DNA of 64,000 nucleotides from Kitasatospora sp. GP82 (GCF_029892105.1 NZ_JARZAJ010000005.1:62001-126000); one strand, 5' to 3'; numbered from the stretch's first letter, positions 36,761-45,546 are shown. Translations and numbers: made by a program. Notes: generated by a model not told the origin, from the sequence alone.

Positions 36761-38503
36761 ATGAGCCGAACCGACACTTTGGCCGTCCACGTGGGCCACG
36801 ACGAGCCCGCGCGGCCGGGCATCCGCATACCGCCCCTGGACATGTCCACCCTCCACAGACCGCAGGGCCCGGCCGCGGAGCCGGACGCCTGCGAGTTCGA
36901 GATCCCGGCCGATGGGCTGGACGACGAGCAGCGCCTGCGCACCCTCGACCGGATCGACGAGTACCTGACGGGCAAGCGCCGGTACCTGCTCGGCTACCAG
37001 GCCACCCAGGAGATGGGCGGCAGCGCCTTCGACCTCGGCCGGTTCATGCACCACAACATCAACAACCTCGGTGACCCGTTCCAGAGCGGCGGCTACAAGC
37101 CGAACACCAAGGCCGTCGAGCGCGCGGTGCTCGACTACTACGCCGCCCTGTGGAACGCCGAGGCGCCGCACAACCCGGACGACCCGGAGTCGTACTGGGG
37201 GTACGTGCTGTCCATGGGCTCGACCGAGGGGAACATGTACGCGCTCTGGAACGCCAGGGACTACCTGAGCGGCAAGGCGCTGATCCAACCGCCGACCGGT
37301 ACGTCCGGCGCCCTGCGGTACGTCCAGTCCCCGTCCGAGCCGGGCAACCCCAACGCCTACCGCCCGGTGGCGTTCTACTCCGAGGACACCCACTACTCGT
37401 TCGCCAAGGCGGTCCGGGTGCTGGGCGTCGAGACCTTCCACGCCGTGGGCACGGAGAAGTACCGGGACGAGTGTCCGCTGGCCGGGCCCACGACGGAACC
37501 GGGCGAGTGGCCCACCGAAGTGCCCTCCCGCAGCGGCCCCTCGGGCCACCCGTGGGACGGCACCGGCGAGATCGACATCGACGCCCTGGCGGTGCTGGTG
37601 GAGTTCTTCGCCGCGAAGGGGCACCCGATCTTCGTCAGCCTCAACCTCGGCAGCACCTTCAAGGGCGCCCACGACGACGTCCGGCAGGTCTGCGAGCGCC
37701 TGCTGCCGATCTTCGAGAAGTACGGGCTGATCCAGGGTGAGGTGGTGTACGGCAAGGACCCGAGCACCGGCGAGCCGCTCGTCGACCTGCGCCGGCGCTT
37801 CTGGATCCACGTGGACGGCGCCCTCGGTGCCGGGTATGCGCCGTTCATGCGGATGGCCGGCGCGGATGCGGCGAGGTTCGGCTGGACCCCTGACACGGAC
37901 GTTCCGGAGTTCGACTTCGGCATCACCCTGCCCACCCGGGAGTTCGGCGACCTCGACATGGTCTCCTCGATCGCCATGAGCGGCCACAAGTGGCCCGGCG
38001 CACCCTGGCCGTGCGGCATCTACATGACGAAGGTCAAGTACCAGATCTCACCGCCGTCGCAGCCGGAGTACACGGGCGCGCCCGACACCACGTTCGCCGG
38101 GTCGCGCAACGGCTTCTCGCCGCTGGTGCTCTGGGACCATCTGTCCCGGCACTCCTACCAGGACCAGGTGGACCGGATCCGCAGGGCCCAGGAGTTGGCT
38201 GCCTACCTGGAGCGGCAACTCCGCTGCCTGGAACAGGAGAAGGGCATCGAGCTGTGGCCTGCCCGTACCCCGGGCGCCATCACGGTGCGGTTCCGCAAGC
38301 CCAGCCCTGAGTTGGTGGCGAAGTGGTCGCTGTCCTCGCAGGACGTGCTGACGGTCCCGGGCGACGAGACCACCCGACGCGGCTACGTGCACGTCTTCCT
38401 GATGTCGTCGGTCGACCGTGCCAAGCTGGACGCTCTGCTGGAGGATCTCGGCAACGACCCCGCCATCCTCGGTACGGCTCCCCTGCCTGCCACGCCCGTG
38501 TGA
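36761..38503 (+). CDS. PLP-dependent amino-acid decarboxylase (group II, histidine/glutamate type)
   Basis: The 580-aa protein belongs to the group II decarboxylases: early YLLGYQATQEMGGSAFDLGRFMHHNINNLGDPF, the cofactor-binding segment LSMGSTEGNMYALWNARDYL, the Asp in WIHVDGALGAGYAPF and the Schiff-base lysine in SSIAMSGHKWPGAPW. Length and the NNLGDPF region resemble bacterial histidine or tyrosine/glutamate decarboxylases, but substrate cannot be decided from the sequence. It would release CO2 and an amine. A GGGAG site lies before the ATG. The divergent Lrp regulator suggests control by the amino-acid substrate. Confidence 0.88.
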   Translation: MSRTDTLAVHVGHDEPARPGIRIPPLDMSTLHRPQGPAAEPDACEFEIPADGLDDEQRLRTLDRIDEYLTGKRRYLLGYQATQEMGGSAFDLGRFMHHNINNLGDPFQSGGYKPNTKAVERAVLDYYAALWNAEAPHNPDDPESYWGYVLSMGSTEGNMYALWNARDYLSGKALIQPPTGTSGALRYVQSPSEPGNPNAYRPVAFYSEDTHYSFAKAVRVLGVETFHAVGTEKYRDECPLAGPTTEPGEWPTEVPSRSGPSGHPWDGTGEIDIDALAVLVEFFAAKGHPIFVSLNLGSTFKGAHDDVRQVCERLLPIFEKYGLIQGEVVYGKDPSTGEPLVDLRRRFWIHVDGALGAGYAPFMRMAGADAARFGWTPDTDVPEFDFGITLPTREFGDLDMVSSIAMSGHKWPGAPWPCGIYMTKVKYQISPPSQPEYTGAPDTTFAGSRNGFSPLVLWDHLSRHSYQDQVDRIRRAQELAAYLERQLRCLEQEKGIELWPARTPGAITVRFRKPSPELVAKWSLSSQDVLTVPGDETTRRGYVHVFLMSSVDRAKLDALLEDLGNDPAILGTAPLPATPV

Positions 38504-38571
38504 GCCCCAGCGGGCCGTTGGACTACTACGGGCGCTGGAGTCCCACGGGCCTTGGCCTCGGCGTCACGAAA

Positions 38572-38601
38572 GAGCCCCGAACCAAGATCGGTTCGGGGCT
38601 C
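38572..38601. terminator. Terminator after the decarboxylase, beside the attachment site
   Basis: GAGCCCCGAACC (38572-38583) and GGTTCGGGGCTC (38590-38601) form a perfect 12-bp stem with a 6-base loop, 18 bases before the tRNA-derived repeat. It likely ended the original tRNA or decarboxylase transcript. Confidence 0.75.
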
Positions 38602-38615
38602 CGCCGCAGGTCAAG

Positions 38616-39302
38616 CTATGAGCCCCCTGTCGGGTTCGAACCGACGACCCCCGCTTTACAAGCCCCACTTGGATCATGACGGGGCGTGACGCCTGATGCC
38701 GCGTGGCGCTGAACCTGCAGGTCAGCGCCACGCAGCCGATTGCGTGATCCGGCTCCAGGCGACTCCTGCCACCCCGTCCGCTCACGCATCGCGCACGCGG
38801 CCTCCTCAGCAGGCAACCCGGAGATCTCCTCGGCAGCACCAGCCTCTTCCCCCTCAGGGTCTTGCTGGCCGGATCCCTGACTTGCATCTGGAATTTCCCT
38901 ATTGGTAGTCATTCCCAGAATAGAGATGAGCATCAGCACACTTACCGAACCCGGGAAAACGGAGTACCAGACAAATCCACCCCTATCAATGAGGTAGACC
39001 CACCATCCGAAGCCTGCGGAAATTACAGCAGCGGCCACTACAGAGCCCTTCGGAATTGGCTTCTTTGGCACACCAAGCGGCTGGCCAGTAAGTTTAGCCA
39101 CATCCAAAGCGATCCTACCGTACAACCACACCGCCACCGGCGTATGCTCATTAAGGATCGTGTTCTTCTGCAACTCTTCCGCGAGCGCGAGATTCTCGCG
39201 AATCTCATTGCGAAGTCTCTTCCGTCGGCTAGCCACACCAGCAAGGGCCACGACGGGTGTTACTACTGCAGTCACAGCCTTGGCTACGGATTCAAAGTCC
39301 AT
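38616..39302 (-). CDS. Hypothetical membrane protein of the island, with a tail fused across the attachment site
   Basis: The 228-aa product starts at the second ATG (39302), 7 bases after GGAAGGG. Residues 1-150 look native: MDFESVAKAVTAVVTPVVALAGVASRRKR, a Glu-rich segment, and two membrane helices (VVAAAVISAGFGWWVYLI; YSVFPGSVSVLMLISILGMT). The last ~60 residues do not: they read through a 12-bp hairpin (38701-38733) and then the tRNA fragment (GSNPTGGS). I infer that the original C-terminus was replaced when the element rearranged. Codon use is less GC-biased than in neighbours. Function unknown. Confidence 0.6.
   Translation of the reverse strand: MDFESVAKAVTAVVTPVVALAGVASRRKRLRNEIRENLALAEELQKNTILNEHTPVAVWLYGRIALDVAKLTGQPLGVPKKPIPKGSVVAAAVISAGFGWWVYLIDRGGFVWYSVFPGSVSVLMLISILGMTTNREIPDASQGSGQQDPEGEEAGAAEEISGLPAEEAACAMRERTGWQESPGAGSRNRLRGADLQVQRHAASGVTPRHDPSGACKAGVVGSNPTGGS
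38620..38662. other. Attachment site copy, distal (att, left)
   Basis: 43 bases identical to 47280-47322, containing the T-arm, variable loop and 3' anticodon half of tRNA-Thr. It lacks the tRNA 5' half, so it is not a functional tRNA. Confidence 0.88.
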
Positions 39303-39422
39303 GAACATACCCTTCCGAGAGTTAGCTCAGACGCGCAATTAAAAGACCTTGAATTTCACTGATATTTTGCATTGGTGCGATGATGGCCCCACCAACCTTG
39401 GGTCAACTTCTGTTTGACACCG

Positions 39423-40253
39423 TCACCGATCAGAAATCTTCGATCGACAGACGAGCATCCCCCCAAGGCATGCGATCTTAAATGAACCCTCGTCTGCAAT
39501 GATGGCAGCAACAATCTCAGCCGCTCGGCCGATAGTTTCACGGAAAGGCACACCACACTGCTCGGCCCACGCCTCGTAGGAGCCGAGGTGGGCAACGATC
39601 GGCGCAGGATCACTGATCTCGATGGTGCCGGGCAACTCCCGCACCCGGATGTCGTTGAACGCCGCACCGAGGAAACCGGGGGCCTTCTCCAGGGAGAAGC
39701 GGGAGCTGAGGGAGACCCGTGCTGGCCCCTTAGGAATCCCGAGGACGTCTCCTGCGGCCCTGGCCCAGAGCTGGTCCAGCTCCTGCTTGTCAGTGTCGCT
39801 GTTGGTTGAGGCGATGAGCATGCCGCCAGGCCGGAGGACACGGTCCAGTTCCTTGATCGTGGCCTCGATATCGCTGACGTGGTAGAGCATGTGCAGGGCC
39901 AACACGGCGTCGGCGCTGTCGTCGGCGAAGGGCAGGGCCTGGGCGTCGGCCACCAGGACCGGCCTCTCGACGTCGGCGAGGATGCCCGCCGAGATGTCCA
40001 TTCCGACGACCTGGAGATCCGGGCGGTCCGTGTGCAGGCGGCTGACGAACTTGCCGTTGCCGCAGCCAACATCAAGGACGGTGCCGCTGGTGTCGGCCAG
40101 CTCTTCAACGACGATCCCGGGCAGGTCGTACTGCGGCTGCTGCCACCGGTAGATCGACTGGCGGGCGGCCAGGTGGCGTCCGTCGGCGTAGGCGCTGTTC
40201 GCGAGGATCGCTTTGTCGGCGACTGCGGCATCCTGCTGTGCGGTGTTGCTCAT
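39423..40253 (-). CDS. Class I SAM-dependent methyltransferase
   Basis: The 276-aa protein has the SAM motif I VLDVGCGNGKFVSRLH (residues about 58-73), the acidic motif VVGMDISAGIL, motif II ADAQALPFADDSADAVLALHMLYHV and motif III ELDRVLRPGGMLIAS, as in small-molecule methyltransferases of the Methyltransf_11 group. Its ATG overlaps the XRE gene stop (TGATG), so the two are translationally coupled. It may methylate the product of the divergent cassette or an intermediate; that is inference from position only. The last ~60 residues form the usual variable C-terminal cap. Confidence 0.88.
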   Translation of the reverse strand: MSNTAQQDAAVADKAILANSAYADGRHLAARQSIYRWQQPQYDLPGIVVEELADTSGTVLDVGCGNGKFVSRLHTDRPDLQVVGMDISAGILADVERPVLVADAQALPFADDSADAVLALHMLYHVSDIEATIKELDRVLRPGGMLIASTNSDTDKQELDQLWARAAGDVLGIPKGPARVSLSSRFSLEKAPGFLGAAFNDIRVRELPGTIEISDPAPIVAHLGSYEAWAEQCGVPFRETIGRAAEIVAAIIADEGSFKIACLGGMLVCRSKISDR

Positions 40254-41566
40254 CACTGGGGCAGCTCCGGAGGGTTCGTGAGTGCGGGTCGAGAGCAGGC
40301 TTCTCTGACATTCTCACGGAGACTCAGGACGATCGGGGAGCCTGAGTATGCGGGCTCCCCGAGACGAGCGCTCAGCGCCCGAAGGCGGCTGGAGATGCTC
40401 GCTGTTCGCCGGTTTGGTGCGGCGTCCAGCACCACCGAGAGCTTCTCCCGCACGCCGTCGAGGTCGCCGTGGGCGAGGTGGGCGTTGGCGAGGTCAAGGC
40501 GGGCGGCCAGCAAGTCGCCGGAGGACTGTTCCTGCTGCGGTGCGGACTCGTACAGGTTGATGGCCCTGGAGGACGCTTCGATGGCGCGGTTCACGTGACG
40601 CTGGCTGCTCAGGGCAAGGAGGGCGGTGCCGGCGTAGGTCCACTGCTTGGCCTCGGGAAACGTGAATACGCCGGGAAGATCCACGGCGGCTACTGTGCTC
40701 CGCGCCGCCGCGGCCGCTTCCACCGCTCGTAGCGCGCTCGCGCTGTCGCCGAGCGCGGCGGTGGCCCGTGCTTCGAGGCTGAGCAGACGAGCTGCGATCG
40801 TCCCGCTGTCCACGTACAGCAGTCCGGCTCTGGCCAGCTCAGCGGCCTGGCGGTGGTCCTGCTGCCAGTAGGCGATCAAGGACTGGACGGATCGGATCCA
40901 GGCCCGGAGACCGTTGTGGCCGGCTGACTCCGCGCAGCGCCAGGCCGTTCGCGAATGCGTAGCCGCAGCTGTGTACTGGCCGAGGTCGAGGGCTACATGG
41001 GTGGCCAGGCCGCAGAGGCGTCCCGCCTGCAGGTAGAGATGGCTTGTCTGGTAGGGGTGTTGGCGGCCTCGGAGTAAGTCGAACACGCCTCGCCGGAGGG
41101 TTCCGATGTCGTGGAAGAGCTCGGACACCGGCTTGCTCACGTAGTCCCCTGCCAGCCTCGCAATGTCCGCGTCGATCTGTTCAAGCAGCGTGTCGTCCAC
41201 GTTGGACGCGCTCGCGAAGCGGAGGAAGAGCGCGGACTCTGCCGAGTCGGCTGCCACCGCCACTACGAGATCGTTGTCGTGGTCCGTACGCCGGGCAGGC
41301 ACGGGAGTCGAGGCGTCGCCGATGCTGCTGGGCGATGGAACTGCTTCGGCGACTGCAGGGGGTGCTGCCAGCAGGTCGGCCAACTGATCGACCGAGAGTT
41401 CCAGAGCGCGGGCGAGCTTCGGCCGCATCCAGGGTTGTGGGGCACCCCTACCGCTCTCCCATCGCCCCACGGTCGTACGGTCCACATCGAGGGCTTCAGC
41501 CAGGGATTCCTGGGTGTGGCCGACAGCCTCCCTGCGCTGGATCAGCCGGGACCTCCTGGATGCCAT
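40253..41566 (-). CDS. XRE-family regulator with long helical-repeat C-terminal domain
   Basis: The 437-aa protein begins with an HTH of the Cro/C1 type (LIQRREAVGHTQESLAEALDVDRTTVGRWESGRGAPQPW, residues about 8-46). The remaining ~350 residues are Ala/Leu-rich helices with TPR-like periodicity (AATHSRTAWRCAESAGHNGLRAWIRSVQSLIAYWQQD). Such regulators usually bind a peptide or small ligand. It overlaps the methyltransferase and is divergent from the GHKL ATPase and peptide cassette with 203 bases between starts, so it is the natural regulator of the cassette. Confidence 0.88.
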   Translation of the reverse strand: MASRRSRLIQRREAVGHTQESLAEALDVDRTTVGRWESGRGAPQPWMRPKLARALELSVDQLADLLAAPPAVAEAVPSPSSIGDASTPVPARRTDHDNDLVVAVAADSAESALFLRFASASNVDDTLLEQIDADIARLAGDYVSKPVSELFHDIGTLRRGVFDLLRGRQHPYQTSHLYLQAGRLCGLATHVALDLGQYTAAATHSRTAWRCAESAGHNGLRAWIRSVQSLIAYWQQDHRQAAELARAGLLYVDSGTIAARLLSLEARATAALGDSASALRAVEAAAAARSTVAAVDLPGVFTFPEAKQWTYAGTALLALSSQRHVNRAIEASSRAINLYESAPQQEQSSGDLLAARLDLANAHLAHGDLDGVREKLSVVLDAAPNRRTASISSRLRALSARLGEPAYSGSPIVLSLRENVREACSRPALTNPPELPQ

Positions 41567-41769
41567 CCCGCGTCCTCCAGAAGTACGTCAGTTCGTCTGT
41601 AGCCATAACAGGCCAGGTCATGCCCGGGTTTGCAGCACGGATGCCTCATTGCCGCTTCAATTCTGCTCTGGTTCACCGACGTTGGAGGCGGTTCTGTAGA
41701 TACCTGCCGGGTGAATCCCGGCGCGAATCGGCCCGCTGCCGACCTCGTCCCGGTGAAAGGTCCGCGCTC
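41567..41769. promoter_or_regulatory. Divergent promoter region of the cassette
   Basis: The 203 bases between the XRE and GHKL ATPase genes have lower GC than their surroundings. A possible plus-strand -10 box TAGATA is at 41697-41702, with TTCACC 19 bases upstream. A GAAAGG ribosome site precedes the ATPase gene. Confidence 0.4.
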
Positions 41770-42264
41770 ATGTCCGTCGCCACTCGCCAAGCCACCGCCC
41801 CCGCCCCGTTCGGCTTTCGCGTGCTGCCCAGTGCCGAGGCCGTGCCGGACGCCCGGCGGCGGGTGATACGGGCCGTGCGCGGTTGGGGCTTGCCCCTGGC
41901 GGAGGACGCGCTCCGCGATGTCGAGTTGCTGTCCAGCGAGCTGATCACCAACGCCGTATCCCACACGGCCGCCCCGTGCGTCGTGCGCGTGTCCTGGGAC
42001 GGTGAGCGGTTGCGCGTCGAGGTGACGGATGTCGGCCACGAACTGCCGGCTGCAGGTGGGATCGATCTCGACGCCACCGACGGACGGGGGCTGTTCCTGC
42101 TGGCGGCGCTCGCGACGAACTGGGGCGCCGAGCCGGACCCCGCTGGCAAACGGATCTGGTTCGAGGTCGGCACCACCGCTGCCGTTTCGGGCGACGAGCG
42201 ACTCACTGCGCTGGTGAGGGCCGCTGCCCCGAAAGCACGGGATGTCGGGCCGACCAGTGCCTGA
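41770..42264 (+). CDS. GHKL ATP-binding protein (RsbW/anti-sigma-factor-kinase type)
   Basis: The 164-aa protein has the N box ELITNAVSHTAAPCVVRVSW, the G1 box VEVTDVGHELP and the G2 box DGRGLFLLAALATNWG of the HATPase_c_2 fold, which is found in SpoIIAB/RsbW-type anti-sigma factors. It lacks a dimerisation/His region, so it is not a histidine kinase. Hundreds of such stand-alone ATPases occur in streptomycetes, often beside XRE regulators. It is the first plus-strand gene of the cassette, 181 bases before the peptide gene. It may regulate a sigma factor or modify a partner protein by phosphorylation. Confidence 0.87.
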   Translation: MSVATRQATAPAPFGFRVLPSAEAVPDARRRVIRAVRGWGLPLAEDALRDVELLSSELITNAVSHTAAPCVVRVSWDGERLRVEVTDVGHELPAAGGIDLDATDGRGLFLLAALATNWGAEPDPAGKRIWFEVGTTAAVSGDERLTALVRAAAPKARDVGPTSA

Positions 42265-42445
42265 CAAGACTTCCTCCTGCCCCGACGTGGGCTTGGGGGG
42301 ATGCGGGTGGCCGCGCTGGTCAACAGCCACGCGGCATAAGCACCTGAGGTTCCTCGCCGGCGGCTTGCCGTGGCAACGGATCCATCGCTGCACCCACGAC
42401 GGGGCTGGGCAGTCGGCCCGCCTCATGATTCCGAAGGAGTGCTTC

Positions 42446-42586
42446 ATGCCCGAGAACCTGACAACCAGCACCGAGCTGGAGGGCGACGGTCTGCTGGTCG
42501 CCCGTGCGAAGGTCGCCGCGGCCCGCTCGCGTGGCGAGCAGCCGTCGGACGGCGGCTCCACCGGCCGAACCGACACCAACGACTGA
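42446..42586 (+). CDS. 46-codon peptide gene, candidate substrate of the cassette enzymes
   Basis: A short ORF with an excellent ribosome site (AAGGAG, 6 bases before ATG) that ends 13 bases before the JmjC gene. The peptide starts MPENLTTSTELEGDGLLVARA, continues with an Ala/Arg-rich helix (KVAAARSRGEQ) and ends with a polar tail (PSDGGSTGRTDTND) free of hydrophobic or aromatic residues. The leader-like N-terminal half and Gly/Ser/Thr/Asp-rich C-terminal half resemble a RiPP precursor. There is no Cys or aromatic residue, so it is not a lanthipeptide or cyclophane precursor. Its role as a substrate is inferred from size, position and neighbouring enzymes. Confidence 0.65.
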   Translation: MPENLTTSTELEGDGLLVARAKVAAARSRGEQPSDGGSTGRTDTND

Positions 42587-42599
42587 CGGCTGCATCGCA

Positions 42600-43787
42600 A
42601 TGACCGCCGAGCACTTCTCGGTGGTCGAGCGTCTGGGCGGGGATGACTTCCTCGCCCAGACGCTCGGCCGCAGCTTCAAGGTCGCACGCGGTGAAGCCGC
42701 GTCACTCACCGGACTCATGAGCTGGGATGACCTCAACGCCATCCTGACCCACCATCGGTTCGAACCCCCTCGCTTCCGCCTCGCCGCCAACGGAGAGCAG
42801 GTGCCCGCGCACACGTACTCCCGGCCGATCACCACCCGGCGGAGCACCGTCTGGCACCAGCTCCAGCCCTCCGAGCTGCACAGGCGGCTCGCCGAAGGGG
42901 CCACGCTCGTCTTGGACGCCGTCGACGAGCTCCATCCCGGCATCGGAGCTCTGGCCGGTCAGCTGGAGCGCTGGCTGCGGACCGGCGTACAGGTCAATCT
43001 GTACGGCTCCTGGACCGGCACCGAGGGCTTCGGCATCCACTGGGACGATCACGACGTGGTCGTTGTCCAGCTCGACGGTGCAAAGCGCTGGCGCATCTAC
43101 GGCCCCACCCGCACGGTGCCGATGCACCGCGACATCGAGACACCGGAGCCGCCGCCGGAAGAGCCCATTGCCGATCTGGTCCTCACCGCCGGCGATATGC
43201 TCTATCTGCCTCGGGGCTGGTGGCACACCGTCGCCGCCTCTGAGGGCCAGCACTCGTTGCACGTCACGTGCGGGCTACAGAGCACCACAGGTGCCGACCT
43301 GGTCACCTGGCTATCGGAGATCCTGCGCGCTCACGAGGCCGTCCGGGCGGACATCCCGCGCTTCGGCACCGCCGAGGAGCAGCGTGCCTTCCTCGACACG
43401 ATCGGCAAGCTCGTCGCGGCCGAGCTGGAGAGCGCGGACCTGATCACGCGGTTCTCCGCAGCCCGCGACGCCACCGAGCGGGCCAGGCTCGTTCCGTCGC
43501 TGCCGTACATCACAGCGGCTCCGCCGGACGCTGACCTGCGGGTACGTCTCGTCACCACGCGGCCCGCACTCGCGGCCGGGCCGGAGAGCACCATCCGGTT
43601 GACCGCCGGTGGCGAGGAGTGGACGTTCGCGGCCAAGGCCCAGCCGATTCTCGCGCTTCTCTCCGACGGGAGAAGCCACCGGCTGGCCGATCTCGCGCAG
43701 GCCGCAGACATCACCCTCACACAGGCTGCCGGCCTCGTAACGGAACTGGTCGACGGACAGGTCGCGACGATCGGGGGTGGGCGATGA
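42600..43787 (+). CDS. JmjC/cupin-type Fe(II)/2-oxoglutarate oxygenase
   Basis: The 395-aa protein has a double-stranded beta-helix core with the metal triad His147-x-Asp149 (GIHWDDHDVVVVQLDG) and distal His209 (LYLPRGWWHTVA), and Lys162 (AKRWRIYG) placed to bind 2-oxoglutarate. This layout matches the ribosomal-oxygenase/YcfD-like JmjC proteins, which hydroxylate protein side chains (Arg or His). The C-terminal ~100 residues form a winged-helix-like domain (HRLADLAQAADITLTQAAGLVTELV), also seen in YcfD. It starts 13 bases after the peptide gene and overlaps the reductase gene by 4 bases. The short peptide is an obvious candidate substrate. Confidence 0.85.
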   Translation: MTAEHFSVVERLGGDDFLAQTLGRSFKVARGEAASLTGLMSWDDLNAILTHHRFEPPRFRLAANGEQVPAHTYSRPITTRRSTVWHQLQPSELHRRLAEGATLVLDAVDELHPGIGALAGQLERWLRTGVQVNLYGSWTGTEGFGIHWDDHDVVVVQLDGAKRWRIYGPTRTVPMHRDIETPEPPPEEPIADLVLTAGDMLYLPRGWWHTVAASEGQHSLHVTCGLQSTTGADLVTWLSEILRAHEAVRADIPRFGTAEEQRAFLDTIGKLVAAELESADLITRFSAARDATERARLVPSLPYITAAPPDADLRVRLVTTRPALAAGPESTIRLTAGGEEWTFAAKAQPILALLSDGRSHRLADLAQAADITLTQAAGLVTELVDGQVATIGGGR

Positions 43788-44680
43788 CCGCACGGCTGGG
43801 CCTGGGCACCTACCGCTGTCTCGATGTGGCCGAGGCCGCGTTGATGGCCGCCTCCCGTGGTGCTGACTGGGTGGACACCGCGCCCAACTACGAGAACGGC
43901 CGGGCGGAGACATCGCTGGCCCTGGTCCTGGCCGCCTACCCGGATCTGCACGTGTCCACGAAGGTGGGGTTCGTGCCACCAGGCGCCAGGCGTATCGGCG
44001 TACGCGCCGGCGCGCTGTCCGCCGAGGATGCCGAGCACGGGCACTGCCTTGCTCCCGACTACATCGCCTGGCAGGTAGCTCGCAGCAAGCGCACGCTCGG
44101 CCGAGTGCCTGACTTGGTGTTCCTGCACAACCCAGAACACGGGTGCCGGGAAGGCGAGATCGCGGACCGACTGTACAGCGCCTTCCTGGCCCTGGAAGAG
44201 GCGTGCGCCCAACACACCATCAGCGCCTACGGGGTGGCGACCTGGCGGGGCTTCAGTAGCGGCCTCTTCGACGTGCCCTCCCTGCTTGAACTCGCAACCA
44301 AAGCGGGCGGCCCGAACCACAGCCTGCGGGCCATCCAGCTCCCTGTCTCGCTCGTCCACCTCGCACCACTCGCCCAGTCCCTCGACGGACAAGGACCGCT
44401 GGTCGATGCTATGGACACGGGACTGGAGGTGTTGGTCTCCGCGCCGCTCCACGGCGGCGAGATCCCCGGCTTCGTGACCTCTGACCTGGCCGAACTGATC
44501 AGGCCCGGCAGCACACCCGCCCAGGCCGCCCTCGCCGTCGTCGCCTCAGCCCCGGGAGTGAATCGCGTACTCCTGTCGACGGGGAACCCGGAACACTGGA
44601 GGCAGGCCGCCGACGCCGTTGGCCAGCCCACGTTGTCTCCGGACGCGCTGCAAAGGGTCATTGATGTACTCGGAACCTGA
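43784..44680 (+). CDS. Aldo/keto reductase family protein
   Basis: The 298-aa protein has an AKR barrel start (LGLGTYRCLDVAEAALMAASRGADWVDTAPNY) with the full catalytic tetrad visible: Asp31, Tyr36, Lys60 (VSTKVGF) and His115 (VFLHNPEHG). The C-terminal NADP site (STGNPEHWRQAADA) is recognisable, although the usual Arg-Ser/Asn phosphate contacts are weaker than in typical AKRs. It overlaps the JmjC stop (ATGA) and the downstream kinase start, so all three enzymes are translated together. It may reduce a carbonyl formed by the oxygenase. Confidence 0.85.
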   Translation: MTARLGLGTYRCLDVAEAALMAASRGADWVDTAPNYENGRAETSLALVLAAYPDLHVSTKVGFVPPGARRIGVRAGALSAEDAEHGHCLAPDYIAWQVARSKRTLGRVPDLVFLHNPEHGCREGEIADRLYSAFLALEEACAQHTISAYGVATWRGFSSGLFDVPSLLELATKAGGPNHSLRAIQLPVSLVHLAPLAQSLDGQGPLVDAMDTGLEVLVSAPLHGGEIPGFVTSDLAELIRPGSTPAQAALAVVASAPGVNRVLLSTGNPEHWRQAADAVGQPTLSPDALQRVIDVLGT

Positions 44681-45500
44681 GCCGGACACCGCCAAGCGGA
44701 TGCGGGAGACGCACACCGCAGCAGCAGCGGCGCTCCACGCAACGCCGATCGGCTCGCGCGAGGCGTGGGGCTGGCGCGGCCGCACACTCGGCCGCCCGGT
44801 CTCCACGCCCCTGGGCGAGGGCTGGCTCCGCCTGGTGTCAGCCCCGGCCGACAAGGCCGGCGGCAAGCTCTGGGAGGGTCCGCAGGAGGCGGAACGCGTC
44901 ATGCCTCCTGCGGTACCCCGGCCCCGCTTGCGGGAGCGGCGCGCTTGGACCGAGGGCGAGTACGGCTATCTGGCGGAGCTGTACGACAAAGTCGCGACCA
45001 CCATCACTACCCACGAGCCCATCCTTCGGGCAGCGCTGGACCTGGACGACACCTGGTGGGAGAGTCTCAGCGGCGCGCTCGACGCCATTGCCACCGTACC
45101 CAGCAGCCGGGTGGCGATCCGCCAGGAATACCTGGACCGGGCTATGCCGGAATACCTGGGCATCCCCGTCGACACCACCGTTCCCGCGTGGACGACGGCC
45201 CACGGCGACCTGCACTGGGCCAACCTCACCAGCCCGAAACTCACAGTGCTCGACTGGGAAGGCTGGGGCATCGCACCCGCAGGCTACGACGCAGCCCTTC
45301 TCCATGCCTACAGCCTCCTCGTCCCCGAGACTGCCGCCGACGTCCGCCGGCGCCTCGACCACATCCTCAACACGCCGACCGGACGGTTCGCCGAGCTCGT
45401 GGTCATCACCGAGCTCCTGCAAACCACAACGCGCGGCGACAACCTCGAATTGGAGGAGCCACTACGGCATCGACTCGGGCATCTGCTGCAGCTCGGGTAG
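44664..45500 (+). CDS. Aminoglycoside-phosphotransferase-fold kinase-like protein
   Basis: The 278-aa protein carries the C-lobe of the APH/choline-kinase fold: catalytic loop HGDLHWANL (His180, Asp182, Asn187) and metal-binding DWEGWG (Asp197), followed by helical YDAALLHAYSLL. The N-lobe is degenerate but has a WRGRTLGRPVSTPLGEGWLRLVS strand region and a Lys-rich turn. Such proteins phosphorylate small molecules or peptides. Its ATG at 44664 overlaps the reductase by 17 bases and follows AAAGGG. With the oxygenase and reductase it completes the modification operon; a 13-bp terminator stem follows. Confidence 0.8.
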   Translation: MYSEPEPDTAKRMRETHTAAAAALHATPIGSREAWGWRGRTLGRPVSTPLGEGWLRLVSAPADKAGGKLWEGPQEAERVMPPAVPRPRLRERRAWTEGEYGYLAELYDKVATTITTHEPILRAALDLDDTWWESLSGALDAIATVPSSRVAIRQEYLDRAMPEYLGIPVDTTVPAWTTAHGDLHWANLTSPKLTVLDWEGWGIAPAGYDAALLHAYSLLVPETAADVRRRLDHILNTPTGRFAELVVITELLQTTTRGDNLELEEPLRHRLGHLLQLG

Positions 45501-45546
45501 CCAGGTCGCACCGGACACCAGAGGCCGGCTCTGCCGCGCCCGCGCC

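Noticed and set aside
38620-38662. Second tRNA-Thr gene
   Set aside because: Only the 3' half of the tRNA is present; the acceptor 5' strand, D-arm and 5' anticodon stem are missing, so it is an attachment-site remnant.
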